10,547 nt of DNA from Chryseobacterium gleum (GCA_943326315.2 CALPSU020000055.1:1-10547), one strand, 5' to 3'. Positions 1-7,195 are shown, counted from the stretch's first letter. Made by a program: numbers and translations. The notes: generated from the letters alone by a model not told the origin.

Positions 1-2
1 AG

Positions 3-1076
3 GATATGTTTTTTAGCGGAAAAGTAGTCTATAGAAGTACTGATTTATACATGACCACAGATACATTACGTTATAACTACAAAAAGAAAACAAACTATTT
101 TTACGGGCCAACAAACATAACTCAAATTGAAAAAGATCCTAAAAAAGGATCGAAAATCTATTGTGAAAATGGTTGGTATAATACAGAAACAAAAGAGGCT
201 ACTTTACAAAAAAAAGCTACAATATTAAAAGAAAGTCAACTTATGAAAGGGGATTATTTATATTCTCATTCTCAAAAAGGAATTTCAATTGGTAAAGGAA
301 ATGTAATATTTAAGGATACTACCGAAAACCTTGAATTCAGAGGTGACTACGCATATTCTTCAGATCTAAAAAAACTTTCTTTTTTAACAGGAAAAGCTTT
401 AGTCTTAAAAATTGATAAAAAAGACACCCTTTTTATACATGCAGACACTCTGTTTAGTTTGAAAGATTCATTAGGTAAATCAAATCGAATGAAAGGGTAT
501 AAAAATGTGAAAATTTTCAGAAAAGAATTACAGGCTAAATGTGACTCTATTTCCTATGACAAAACTATCGGGAAAATGGAGTTATATAAAGATCCAATTG
601 TATGGGTAAAAGCAAAAACAGAATTAAAAGGAGATTATATTGAAGTATTTTTTAAAAATGATACTATCATTGAAAAAGCAAATGTTCTTGGAAACGCAAC
701 TGTTTTATTTGAAATAGATTCTGGTAAATATTACAATCAAATCGGAGGTAAAGAAATATTTTCATTTTTTAAAAACAATGACATTTACAGAACAGATGTT
801 AAAGGAAATGCTAGAACGATTTCATTTCCTGAAAATACAGAAAAAACAGATACTGCAGTTGTAATTAAAAGACTGGGTATGAATAGAATTTACGCTAGTG
901 ATCTTCGTGTTTACATTGATAGCAATGAAGTTGAAGGAATTACATATTTAGAAAAGCCAGATGGTATTTTCTATCCTATGAATAAATTAAATGCTGAAGA
1001 ACAATTCATAAAAGGATTTAAATGGCTAGCTGTATTAAGGCCTAAAAACTGGAAAGAAATATTAATAAACGACTAA
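3..1076 (+). CDS. OstA/LptA-like lipopolysaccharide transport protein, 5' end missing
   Basis: This is the C-terminal part of an OstA-like (LptA/LptD N-terminal domain) protein, the family that forms a periplasmic beta-jellyroll bridge carrying lipopolysaccharide to the outer membrane. The readable 358 codons are rich in short beta-strand repeats with turns, for example TTDTLRYNYKKKTNYFYGP near the start, KIYCENGWYNTETKEATL, and further YGN/KGDY-type repeats. The reading frame is open back to the window edge (codon 3-5 is Asp), and the first ATG (6-8) falls inside a repeat with no signal peptide. I therefore infer that the gene starts upstream and that this ATG is internal. The C-terminus looks complete (YLEKPDGIFYPMNKLNAEEQ, then a short RPKNWKEI tail), as in Bacteroidota OstA-like proteins, which I recall as about 550-600 residues. 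It converges on the exonuclease III gene with only 2 bases between the stop codons. The family call is fairly sure; its exact role (LptA-equivalent or a paralogue) is not. Confidence 0.8.
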   Translation, partial: DMFFSGKVVYRSTDLYMTTDTLRYNYKKKTNYFYGPTNITQIEKDPKKGSKIYCENGWYNTETKEATLQKKATILKESQLMKGDYLYSHSQKGISIGKGNVIFKDTTENLEFRGDYAYSSDLKKLSFLTGKALVLKIDKKDTLFIHADTLFSLKDSLGKSNRMKGYKNVKIFRKELQAKCDSISYDKTIGKMELYKDPIVWVKAKTELKGDYIEVFFKNDTIIEKANVLGNATVLFEIDSGKYYNQIGGKEIFSFFKNNDIYRTDVKGNARTISFPENTEKTDTAVVIKRLGMNRIYASDLRVYIDSNEVEGITYLEKPDGIFYPMNKLNAEEQFIKGFKWLAVLRPKNWKEILIND

Positions 1077-1078
1077 TT

Positions 1079-1837
1079 CTAAATATCTATTCCAACGGGG
1101 CAATGATCTGATCCCATTACATCATTTAAAATGAAAGCACTTTTCAATTTCGAAGATAAAACTTCAGAAATCAAGAAATAATCAATTCTCCATCCAACAT
1201 TTTTCTCTCTTGCTCCTCCTCTGTAACTCCACCACGAATACTTTACTTCGTCTCCATTTTTCACTCTGAAAGAATCTAAAAAACCATGTGAAACAAACGT
1301 TTCCATACCGTCAATTTCTTCTTGCATATAACCTGCAGATTTATTATAGTTTGCTTTAGGTCTTGCTAAATCAATTGCTTTATGAGCAACATTAAAATCG
1401 CCACAAACAATTACAGGTTTTGTTTTTTCTAATTCTTTTAAATAATTTAAAAAAGCTAAATCCCAAGTTTGACGATAACTTAATCGAAGCAATTCACTTC
1501 CTGAATTAGGTACATAAACTGTCAATAAGAAAAAATCTGGGAATTCTGCACAAATTACTCTCCCTTCGTTATCATGGTCTAAAATTCCAATATCATAGGT
1601 AACAGAAATAGGTTCAGTTTTTGAGATTATAGCTGTACCTGCATATCCTTTTTTACCAGCTTCATTTGCATAAACTTGGTAGCCTGACAAATCGACCAAT
1701 GCTTCTTTCACTTGCTCAACTGAAGCTTTCGTTTCTTGAAGACAAATAATGTCTGGATTAATACGATTCATGTCCGAAATAAAATCTTTTTTTACGATTG
1801 CTCTTATTCCGTTAACATTAAAAGATATGATTTTCAT
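1079..1837 (-). CDS. xth: Exodeoxyribonuclease III (AP endonuclease family)
   Basis: A 252-residue EEP-superfamily nuclease of the ExoIII/Xth type, which cleaves DNA 5' of abasic sites and degrades one strand of duplex DNA 3' to 5' in base-excision repair. Using the start at 1837 (MKIISFNVNGIRA), the catalytic set of E. coli ExoIII is present: N7, E35 (LQETK), Y108 and N111 (VYVPN), D147 and N149 (GDFNVAH), D219 (WRIDYF), and D244/H245 (SDHCP). The length matches the usual 250-255. The frame is open to an ATG at 1915, and a second in-frame ATG lies at 1855. I prefer 1837 because homology starts exactly there and because the upstream stretch contains a palindrome and repeats that look non-coding. 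No TAnnTTTG box is obvious upstream, so its promoter is unknown. It is divergent from mutS2, another DNA-maintenance gene. Confidence 0.93.
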   Translation of the reverse strand: MKIISFNVNGIRAIVKKDFISDMNRINPDIICLQETKASVEQVKEALVDLSGYQVYANEAGKKGYAGTAIISKTEPISVTYDIGILDHDNEGRVICAEFPDFFLLTVYVPNSGSELLRLSYRQTWDLAFLNYLKELEKTKPVIVCGDFNVAHKAIDLARPKANYNKSAGYMQEEIDGMETFVSHGFLDSFRVKNGDEVKYSWWSYRGGAREKNVGWRIDYFLISEVLSSKLKSAFILNDVMGSDHCPVGIDI

Positions 1838-1877
1838 TTTTTGTGTGTTTTTCATGTAAAAATAAGTGATTTTTTTG

Positions 1878-1910
1878 AACCTAGTGGTACTTCGAAGTTT
1901 AAAACCTAGT
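1878..1910. repeat. 10-bp palindrome flanked by direct repeats (possible operator)
   Basis: AACCTAGT occurs at 1878-1885 and again at 1903-1910. Between the copies lies the perfect 10-bp palindrome ACTTCGAAGT (1889-1898). The element sits 41-73 bases upstream of the preferred exonuclease III start. The arrangement resembles a protein-binding site, but no regulator is identified and short palindromes also arise by chance. Confidence 0.4.
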
Positions 1911-1915
1911 ATCAA

Positions 1916-1975
1916 AGAGTCTATTTTAACATTCTAAAACTTTGTGCAACTCTGAGAATTCCTCTAATAGACTCT
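1916..1975. repeat. 10-bp perfect inverted repeat, 40-base loop
   Basis: AGAGTCTATT (1916-1925) is exactly complementary to AATAGACTCT (1966-1975). The arms enclose 40 bases and lie between the divergent exonuclease III and mutS2 genes. The right arm overlaps the heptamer repeat described separately. It could form a stem in single-stranded DNA or RNA, or be a trace of a small repeated element. Confidence 0.5.
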
Positions 1976-1983
1976 GTGGTTAA
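1940..1983 (+). repeat. Phased CTCTGNG-type heptamer repeat ending in GTGGTTAA
   Basis: Four related heptamers are spaced 10, 12 and 10 bases apart: CTTTGTG (1940-1946), CTCTGAG (1950-1956), the degenerate CTCTAAT (1962-1968) and CTCTGTG (1972-1978). Together they make two diverged 22-base units, and the last runs into GTGGTTAAA. From memory, AT-rich Flavobacteriia genomes carry many intergenic repeats of this look (CTTTGTG/CTCTGCG units ending in GTGGTTAAA); I could not check this. It lies immediately upstream of the mutS2 promoter box. Confidence 0.45.
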
Positions 1984-1994
1984 ACAAAAAGTCC

Positions 1995-2002
1995 TAACTT
2001 TG
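1995..2002 (+). promoter_or_regulatory. mutS2 promoter -7 box, likely leaderless
   Basis: TAACTTTG matches the Bacteroidota -7 consensus TAnnTTTG in all six fixed positions. The mutS2 ATG starts only 5 bases after it. Transcription normally begins about 4-7 bases after this box, so the mRNA would begin at or next to the start codon. A clear -33 TTG is not seen at the usual distance; the nearest candidate is CTGTGG at 1974-1979. Confidence 0.55.
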
Positions 2003-2007
2003 TTTCT

Positions 2008-4140
2008 ATGAATTCATTCGATCAACAAACTATTAAAGACTTAGAGTTTTCAACTATTCGAGAATGGTTAGTTGGATATTCTATAGGTGAAACTGCCAAA
2101 AATAGATTAGAAAATCTAACTCCTTCTAATAAATTTATTGAAGTAAAGGAAGAATTAGATCGTATAAATGAATTTCTTGAAATTAGAACTGAAGGAGAAA
2201 ATTTTCCTGCTTTAGATTTTGAAGAATTGTTACCCGAAATAAAATTATTACCAATTCAAAATGCGGTTTTAACACAAGAAGGTTTTACAAGGTTAATGAC
2301 AGCATCGCAAATTGTTAATTCAATTATCTATTTTTTTGATAAACGAGAGAAAGAATATCCTTTGCTTTCAAGATTATTAGAAAATGCATACTACTCTACT
2401 GAAATAATAGATGCAATTGAAAAAGTGTTTGATAGAAAAGGGGTTGTAAAAGACGATGCCTCGCCATTCTTATTTGAAATTCGACAACAAATTAAAGTTG
2501 TTAAAAATCAAATAAATAAAAACTTTGACCGTGAATTAAGAAAATATTCAAAAGAAAATCTTCTAGGTGATACCCGCGAAGCATTTGTAAATGACAGACG
2601 TGTACTAACTGTTATGTCAACTCATAAACGTAAAATTTCGGGAACAGTTGTTGGCTCATCAAAAACAGGTAGTTTAACTTTCATCGAACCGATTTCAAAC
2701 GTTCCATTAAATAATGAATACGAATTACTTTCTGATGATGAGCGAAAAGAAATATATAGAATTCTTCAAGTATTAACAAGAGAAATTGCACACTTATTAC
2801 CATTAATAAAAGCATATCAAGATATATTAACTGAATTTGATTTCATCAATTCTAAAACAAAATTAGCACTTGAATTAAATTGCTGTTTACCTTCTATCGA
2901 TAACGAAGATATGAGAATTGAGTTGATTAATGTGGTTCATCCAATACTTTGGAAAAACAATAAAGCTTTAGGTAAAAAAACACTTTCCCAGTATTTATAC
3001 ATGGATAAATTTGCTCGTATGTTGGTGATTTCTGGTCCAAATGCTGGAGGGAAAAGTATTACACTTAAAACAATCGGACTTCTACAGCTTATGCTTCAAG
3101 CAGGATTATTGGTTCCTGTTGATCCAAATAGTAAGATGTGCTTTTTCCAACAAGTGTTAACAGACATTGGAGATAATCAATCGATCGAAAATGAATTGAG
3201 TACATATTCTTATAGATTGAAACGAATGAAACATTTTCTTCAAGTTTCAAATCGAAGAACTTTACTTTTATTGGATGAATTTGGCACAGGGTCCGACCCA
3301 GATTTAGGAGGTGCTTTGGCGGAGGTTTTCTTTGAAAATTTATACAACAAAAAAAGTTTTGGTGTTATTACAACGCATTATGCTAATATTAAATTAAAAG
3401 CGGATCAATTAAAAAATGCAATTAATGGATGTATGCTTTTCGATACAGAAACATTAGAACCAATGTATAAATTTTCTATTGGCCAACCAGGTAGTTCTTT
3501 TACATTTGAAGTTGCTCAGATTAATGGTATTCCTTTAGAATTAATTGAAGAGGCAAAAACTAGATTAGACGCAAGAAAAGTTTCAATGGATAGTTTATTA
3601 AGTGAACTTCAACGTGAAAAAACATATTTAGAGCGATTAAACAATGAACATATTGAAGCGCAAGAATTAGCTCAAAAAGCAAAAAATGAATACTTAGAAA
3701 AGAAAGAACGTTTTGAAGCGAAATTAAAAACGCAACAAGAAACTATTGAGATCAATAATAAGTTTATCACAAGTGGTAAAAAGCTAAAGCAATTTATTGA
3801 TCGGTATCAAACCAAAAATAGAAAGAAAGATGCTAATAAACCTTTAATCGATGAATTAACGAAATACATCTCTTTAGAAAAAAGTAAAATTGAAGAAATA
3901 AAATTAACCGAAAAATTAAAAACAGAAATTAACTTAAAAAAGCCTACTCCTAAGAAATCAAAAGCCATAATTGAAAAAGATGAATTTGAAAGAGCCAAAA
4001 TAAAAATTGGTTCTACCGTTAAATTAATTGCTACAAAACAAAGTGGTACCGTTGAAGAAATAAGTGGAGAAATGATAACCGTTATTTTTGGATTTATGCG
4101 AATGAAGGTTGAGAAAGAGAAATTAATGTGGGTAAAATAA
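2008..4140 (+). CDS. mutS2: MutS2-family ATPase without a Smr domain
   Basis: A 710-residue MutS2-type protein. It begins directly with the core/lever region and lacks the N-terminal mismatch-recognition domain of MutS, as is normal for MutS2. The ABC-type ATPase is intact: Walker A GPNAGGKS (343-350), Walker B LLLLDEFGTGSDP (D423, E424), and the switch histidine H457 in THYAN. A charged coiled-coil segment follows (about 515-640), then a small KOW-like beta domain (about 662-710), where the protein stops. The C-terminal Smr nuclease domain of typical MutS2 (about 780 residues in Bacillus) is absent, and no LDLRG or HGxG motif is present. MutS2 proteins are tied to recombination control and, in Bacillus, to rescue of collided ribosomes. 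Which role applies here is open, and nuclease activity through Smr can be excluded for this polypeptide. It is convergent with the DUF481 gene and divergent from exonuclease III. Confidence 0.92.
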   Translation: MNSFDQQTIKDLEFSTIREWLVGYSIGETAKNRLENLTPSNKFIEVKEELDRINEFLEIRTEGENFPALDFEELLPEIKLLPIQNAVLTQEGFTRLMTASQIVNSIIYFFDKREKEYPLLSRLLENAYYSTEIIDAIEKVFDRKGVVKDDASPFLFEIRQQIKVVKNQINKNFDRELRKYSKENLLGDTREAFVNDRRVLTVMSTHKRKISGTVVGSSKTGSLTFIEPISNVPLNNEYELLSDDERKEIYRILQVLTREIAHLLPLIKAYQDILTEFDFINSKTKLALELNCCLPSIDNEDMRIELINVVHPILWKNNKALGKKTLSQYLYMDKFARMLVISGPNAGGKSITLKTIGLLQLMLQAGLLVPVDPNSKMCFFQQVLTDIGDNQSIENELSTYSYRLKRMKHFLQVSNRRTLLLLDEFGTGSDPDLGGALAEVFFENLYNKKSFGVITTHYANIKLKADQLKNAINGCMLFDTETLEPMYKFSIGQPGSSFTFEVAQINGIPLELIEEAKTRLDARKVSMDSLLSELQREKTYLERLNNEHIEAQELAQKAKNEYLEKKERFEAKLKTQQETIEINNKFITSGKKLKQFIDRYQTKNRKKDANKPLIDELTKYISLEKSKIEEIKLTEKLKTEINLKKPTPKKSKAIIEKDEFERAKIKIGSTVKLIATKQSGTVEEISGEMITVIFGFMRMKVEKEKLMWVK

Positions 4141-4168
4141 CCTGAGATTCTAAGAATGTAAGGTTATT
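4136..4168. terminator. Hairpin between convergent mutS2 and DUF481 genes
   Basis: AATAACCT (4136-4143) pairs perfectly with AGGTTATT (4161-4168). Inside, ATTC (4147-4150) pairs with GAAT (4154-4157) over a 3-base loop, giving an 8-bp stem, an internal loop and a 4-bp stem. The left arm includes the mutS2 stop codon. The stem is AT-rich. It is followed by AAAACAA on the + strand and by TTAC on the - strand, so a classical U-run is weak. Its place between two converging genes supports a bidirectional transcription-end structure. Confidence 0.45.
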
Positions 4169-4189
4169 AAAACAATAAGATACTAAAAC

Positions 4190-4960
4190 CTATTTTCCAA
4201 GTTTGGTTCTAATACCAAATGAAGAGTTAAAGGTAGAATTTATTACCCCAATTGCCGGTCTGCTTCCGTAAAAATGTGTGAATTCAAACTTAAAATCTGT
4301 TTGCTTTGTAAAGTGAAAATTTATAGAATACTGCCCCATAACTCTTATATCCTTAAAGTTATTTATCACAGGTTGAATATACATAACTCCTGAAAAAAAA
4401 TAATGTTTTTTTGGATCAAAATACCATGAAATATATTCACTTAATCTTACATCTTCAATGATTAATCGAGAAGATTCAATCTCTTCCCTTTCAAAAAAAG
4501 CAGATAGTCCAGTGAAAATTTTATACTTATTTTTATCAAAACATTTAAGACGTAATCCTGACCCTATTATTAGACGAGATTTTTGATCTAATAATTGATT
4601 GTATTGGGCTTGAGTATAACTTTCCCATTTAAGAGGGCCTTTTATTCTGTATGCATACTGAAAATGGATTAATCCTAAATTTGAATATACTTTATCTCCT
4701 CCCTTCGAATACATTAAATCGGTTAGTATTAAATAGTAATGATTTTTAGTTTTAAATTGAATTTTAGGCCTAAAAGCAAGATTCAATAATAAATCCTTTG
4801 TTTTCATTGTAGATAAAGTAGATTCAACACTACCACTAAGTCCTAAAGTGTCATCGTAAATTCTTTTATTCTCAATATTTACAACTTGAGAATAAATAGT
4901 ATTTGAAACTACAAGCGAAACAAATATTATAATTTGAATATAAAATTTATTTCGGAGCAT
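4190..4960 (-). CDS. DUF481-like outer-membrane protein (YdiY-type)
   Basis: A 256-residue protein with a signal peptide: basic start MLRNK, hydrophobic stretch 7-19, and a likely cut near residues 24-25 (TIYS before QVV). The mature part is an amphipathic, aromatic-rich sequence of alternating strands typical of a small outer-membrane beta-barrel. The opening VNIENKRIYDDTLGLSGSVE and the overall pattern resemble DUF481, the family of the salt-induced protein YdiY, so I infer outer-membrane location with unknown cargo or function. Its ATG lies inside the 3' end of the LptF/LptG gene (14-base overlap), so translation is probably coupled. Being in the same operon as an LPS-transport permease suggests an envelope role, but that is inference. 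Last gene of the leftward set, convergent with mutS2. Confidence 0.7.
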   Translation of the reverse strand: MLRNKFYIQIIIFVSLVVSNTIYSQVVNIENKRIYDDTLGLSGSVESTLSTMKTKDLLLNLAFRPKIQFKTKNHYYLILTDLMYSKGGDKVYSNLGLIHFQYAYRIKGPLKWESYTQAQYNQLLDQKSRLIIGSGLRLKCFDKNKYKIFTGLSAFFEREEIESSRLIIEDVRLSEYISWYFDPKKHYFFSGVMYIQPVINNFKDIRVMGQYSINFHFTKQTDFKFEFTHFYGSRPAIGVINSTFNSSFGIRTKLGK

Positions 4961-6023
4961 ATTTATAGAGAACTAATGCAATTCCACCAAACAATATATT
5001 AGGTATCCAAACTGCTAAAGAGGCAGGAAAACCAACATTCATTGCTGCAACTGTTGTCACTTTCATTGCAAATATATAGATAAAAATAATCCCTAATCCA
5101 AGTGCTATATTTATACCAACTCCTCCCCTTTTTCTTCTACTGGAAACAGAAACGCCAATAATCGTTAAAACGTAAGTTGAAAAGGGCAAGGATGTTCTTT
5201 CGTACAAGATAATTTCATACATCGGAATATTACCTGATCCTTTAAGTCTTTCACTTTTAATAAAATCTTTTAACTCAAAATAAGTCATTGTCTCTGCAAC
5301 ATTTTCTCTTTGAGCAATATCCTCAATTCTAAAATTAAATACAGTATCTTTTTCTTCTCCATTATGAATAATGTCGTTTGGATTTCCTACTTTCCTTTCG
5401 TAGTAATTTTTCAACTTCCATTTATTCGTTCCAGCTATATTATATGCTGTTCTAGCTTTAATAAAATAATCCGGTTGATTATTGTTTAATGTTTTCTCTA
5501 AAACAAAATCATTAATAACGTTATCTTCCGAAACATAACTAGCGAAATTTAATGAAATATTCCCTGGATATTCCGCATGGTAATTCTCAACATGAACACC
5601 TACTCTATAATATTCATTTTCAAAATCCAACATTACTTTATTGGAAGAAGGTAAAACTATATGATTCATAAGTAGCGATAACATCATTAAAAATGTAGCC
5701 GCTATCATATAAGGTCGCATTAATCTATTGAAAGTTATTCCACTATTCATTATCGGAATAATCTCTGAATCTTGTGCTAATTTAGCTGTAAACCAAATTA
5801 CAGATACGAAAATTATCAATGACGAAAACATGTTTCCGTAGTGCAGCAAGAACGTGAAATAATATCGAGTTATAATATCGTAAATAGGCGCTTTTTTCTC
5901 AATAAACTCGCTTAATCTAGAAGACATATCAAACACCATTGCCAAGAGCATAATAATCCCTAGCATAAAAAAGAAGGTTGATAAAAACTTCTTTATAATG
6001 TATCTATCTATTATTTTAAGCAT
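4947..6023 (-). CDS. LptF/LptG-family lipopolysaccharide export permease
   Basis: A 358-residue YjgP/YjgQ-family inner-membrane protein, the permease part of the LptB2FG exporter that extracts lipopolysaccharide from the inner membrane and passes it to LptC/LptA. It has the standard layout: MLKIIDRYIIKKFL leader, TM segments near 14-33, 58-80 and 105-125, a periplasmic jellyroll of about 140 residues, and TM segments near 280-300, 305-325 and 333-353. The RRKRGG loop before TM5 is also typical. The frame is open upstream to a TTG at 6038, but that codon lies within a TAnnTTTG promoter box, so I choose the ATG at 6023, where homology begins. It follows tgt by 17 bases, an order I recall as common in Bacteroidota. 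LptF and LptG cannot be told apart from sequence alone here, and Bacteroidota members are often simply called LptF/LptG. Confidence 0.9.
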   Translation of the reverse strand: MLKIIDRYIIKKFLSTFFFMLGIIMLLAMVFDMSSRLSEFIEKKAPIYDIITRYYFTFLLHYGNMFSSLIIFVSVIWFTAKLAQDSEIIPIMNSGITFNRLMRPYMIAATFLMMLSLLMNHIVLPSSNKVMLDFENEYYRVGVHVENYHAEYPGNISLNFASYVSEDNVINDFVLEKTLNNNQPDYFIKARTAYNIAGTNKWKLKNYYERKVGNPNDIIHNGEEKDTVFNFRIEDIAQRENVAETMTYFELKDFIKSERLKGSGNIPMYEIILYERTSLPFSTYVLTIIGVSVSSRRKRGGVGINIALGLGIIFIYIFAMKVTTVAAMNVGFPASLAVWIPNILFGGIALVLYKYAPK

Positions 6024-6035
6024 ATTACTTGATTG

Positions 6036-6043
6036 CAAATTTA
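6036..6043 (-). promoter_or_regulatory. -7 promoter box before the LptF/LptG gene
   Basis: On the minus strand this reads TAAATTTG, a full match to TAnnTTTG, ending 12 bases before the ATG at 6023. Its first three bases are the tgt stop codon. It would allow the permease and DUF481 genes to be transcribed apart from tgt. No -33 TTG is seen upstream, so activity is uncertain. Confidence 0.45.
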
Positions 6044-7171
6044 CAATCTTGTCCCTAATTTTACTACCATTTTATTTTTCCAATCCGTAAAAGTTCCATC
6101 AATAATTCTCACTCTTGCTTCTTTTACCAAAGCTAAATAAAAAGCTAAATTATGAATCGTAGCAATTTGCATTCCTAAATATTCACTCGATTTAATTAAA
6201 TGTCTTAAATAAGCTTTAGAATAAAATTTATCAACATAAGAAGTTCCATTAGGATCCAACATTGAAAAATCATTTGCCCATTTTAAATTTTTAATATTTA
6301 TAATACCTTCTGAAGTAAACAACATACCATGACGCGCGTTTCTAGTTGGCATAACGCAATCAAACATATCAATACCTAAAGCAATACATTCTAATAAATT
6401 AATTGGAGTACCTATTCCCATTAAATATCTTGCTTTATCTTTTGGTAAAATATCACAAACAAGATCTGTCATTGCATACAATTCTTCGTCTGGTTCACCA
6501 ACAGAAAGTCCTCCAATTGCATTTCCAATAGCACCAAAAGAAGCTATTTTTTCTGCGGATTCCGTTCTCAAATCTTTATATGTACTCCCTTGAACTATAG
6601 GAAATAAGGCTTGTTCGTGTCCATACAATGGTGAAGAATTATCCATTTCGTCAAAACATCGTTTCAACCATCGATGCGTCATATGCATGGATCGTTTTGC
6701 ATAATTATACTCACAAGGATAAGGAGTACACTCATCAAAAGCCATGATAATATCCGCACCTATTGAACGTTGAATTTGAATCGATTTTTCAGGTGTGAAA
6801 AAATGAATACTTCCATCAATATGAGATCTAAACTTAACACCTTCTTCTGTGATTTTATTAGAACTTGAAAGCGAATACACTTGATAACCACCACTATCAG
6901 TAAGAATAGGTTCTTCCCAACCATTGAATTTGTGAAGTCCTCCAGCACCTTCAATCACTTCCATTCCTGGTCTCATATAAAGATGATATGTATTACCCAA
7001 AATAATTTGAGCCTGAATATCATCCTTTAATTCGTGTTGATGAACCCCTTTAACAGTACCTGCTGTTCCAACAGGCATAAATATTGGCGTTTCAATTATT
7101 CCGTGATCTGTATGTAATACCCCAGCTCTTGCTTTTGACTTGGAATCTGTGTGTAATAAATCGAAGTGCAT
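6041..7171 (-). CDS. tgt: tRNA-guanine transglycosylase (queuine/preQ1 insertion)
   Basis: A 376-residue Tgt, the TIM-barrel enzyme that swaps guanine-34 of GUN-anticodon tRNAs for preQ1 in queuosine synthesis. Visible motifs are TPIFMPVGTAGTVKGV, TDSGGYQVYS with active-site D92, the preQ1 pocket DECTPYPCEY (D146), GGLSVGEP, and the nucleophile D271 in FDCVMPTRNARHG. The usual C-terminal zinc site CxCxxC...H is changed: the three cysteine positions are G309, S311 and D314 (from GTSYVDKFYSKAY), while the histidine equivalent H340 (TIHNLAFY) remains. I recall the same loss in other Flavobacteriia Tgt proteins. The frame is open to 7198, but that codon falls in the promoter box at 7196-7203. The ATG at 7171 (MHFDLL) agrees with where the family starts. 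First gene of the leftward set. Confidence 0.95.
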   Translation of the reverse strand: MHFDLLHTDSKSKARAGVLHTDHGIIETPIFMPVGTAGTVKGVHQHELKDDIQAQIILGNTYHLYMRPGMEVIEGAGGLHKFNGWEEPILTDSGGYQVYSLSSSNKITEEGVKFRSHIDGSIHFFTPEKSIQIQRSIGADIIMAFDECTPYPCEYNYAKRSMHMTHRWLKRCFDEMDNSSPLYGHEQALFPIVQGSTYKDLRTESAEKIASFGAIGNAIGGLSVGEPDEELYAMTDLVCDILPKDKARYLMGIGTPINLLECIALGIDMFDCVMPTRNARHGMLFTSEGIINIKNLKWANDFSMLDPNGTSYVDKFYSKAYLRHLIKSSEYLGMQIATIHNLAFYLALVKEARVRIIDGTFTDWKNKMVVKLGTRL

Positions 7172-7195
7172 AAAATTGTTGAAAAATAAACAGCG

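Noticed and set aside
1077..1078. Terminator between the OstA-like and exonuclease III genes
   Set aside because: The stop codons are 2 bases apart and I saw no stem-loop with a U-run in either flank.
1838..1915. 26-residue N-terminal extension of exonuclease III
   Set aside because: Homology begins at MKIISFNVNGIRA (1837), the extension would run through a palindrome and direct repeats, and the resulting length exceeds the family norm.
3006..3013. TAAATTTG promoter box inside mutS2
   Set aside because: It is deep within coding sequence with no start codon or gene downstream; in DNA this AT-rich several chance matches are expected per 10 kb.
3807..3998. 63-codon reading frame on the minus strand inside mutS2
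   Set aside because: It is antisense to lysine-rich codons of the coiled-coil part of MutS2, which automatically yields Phe/Leu-rich frames, and it has no recognisable motif.
6760..6954. 64-codon minus-strand frame inside tgt
   Set aside because: It lies wholly within the tgt coding sequence in another frame; the tgt frame carries the conserved motifs.
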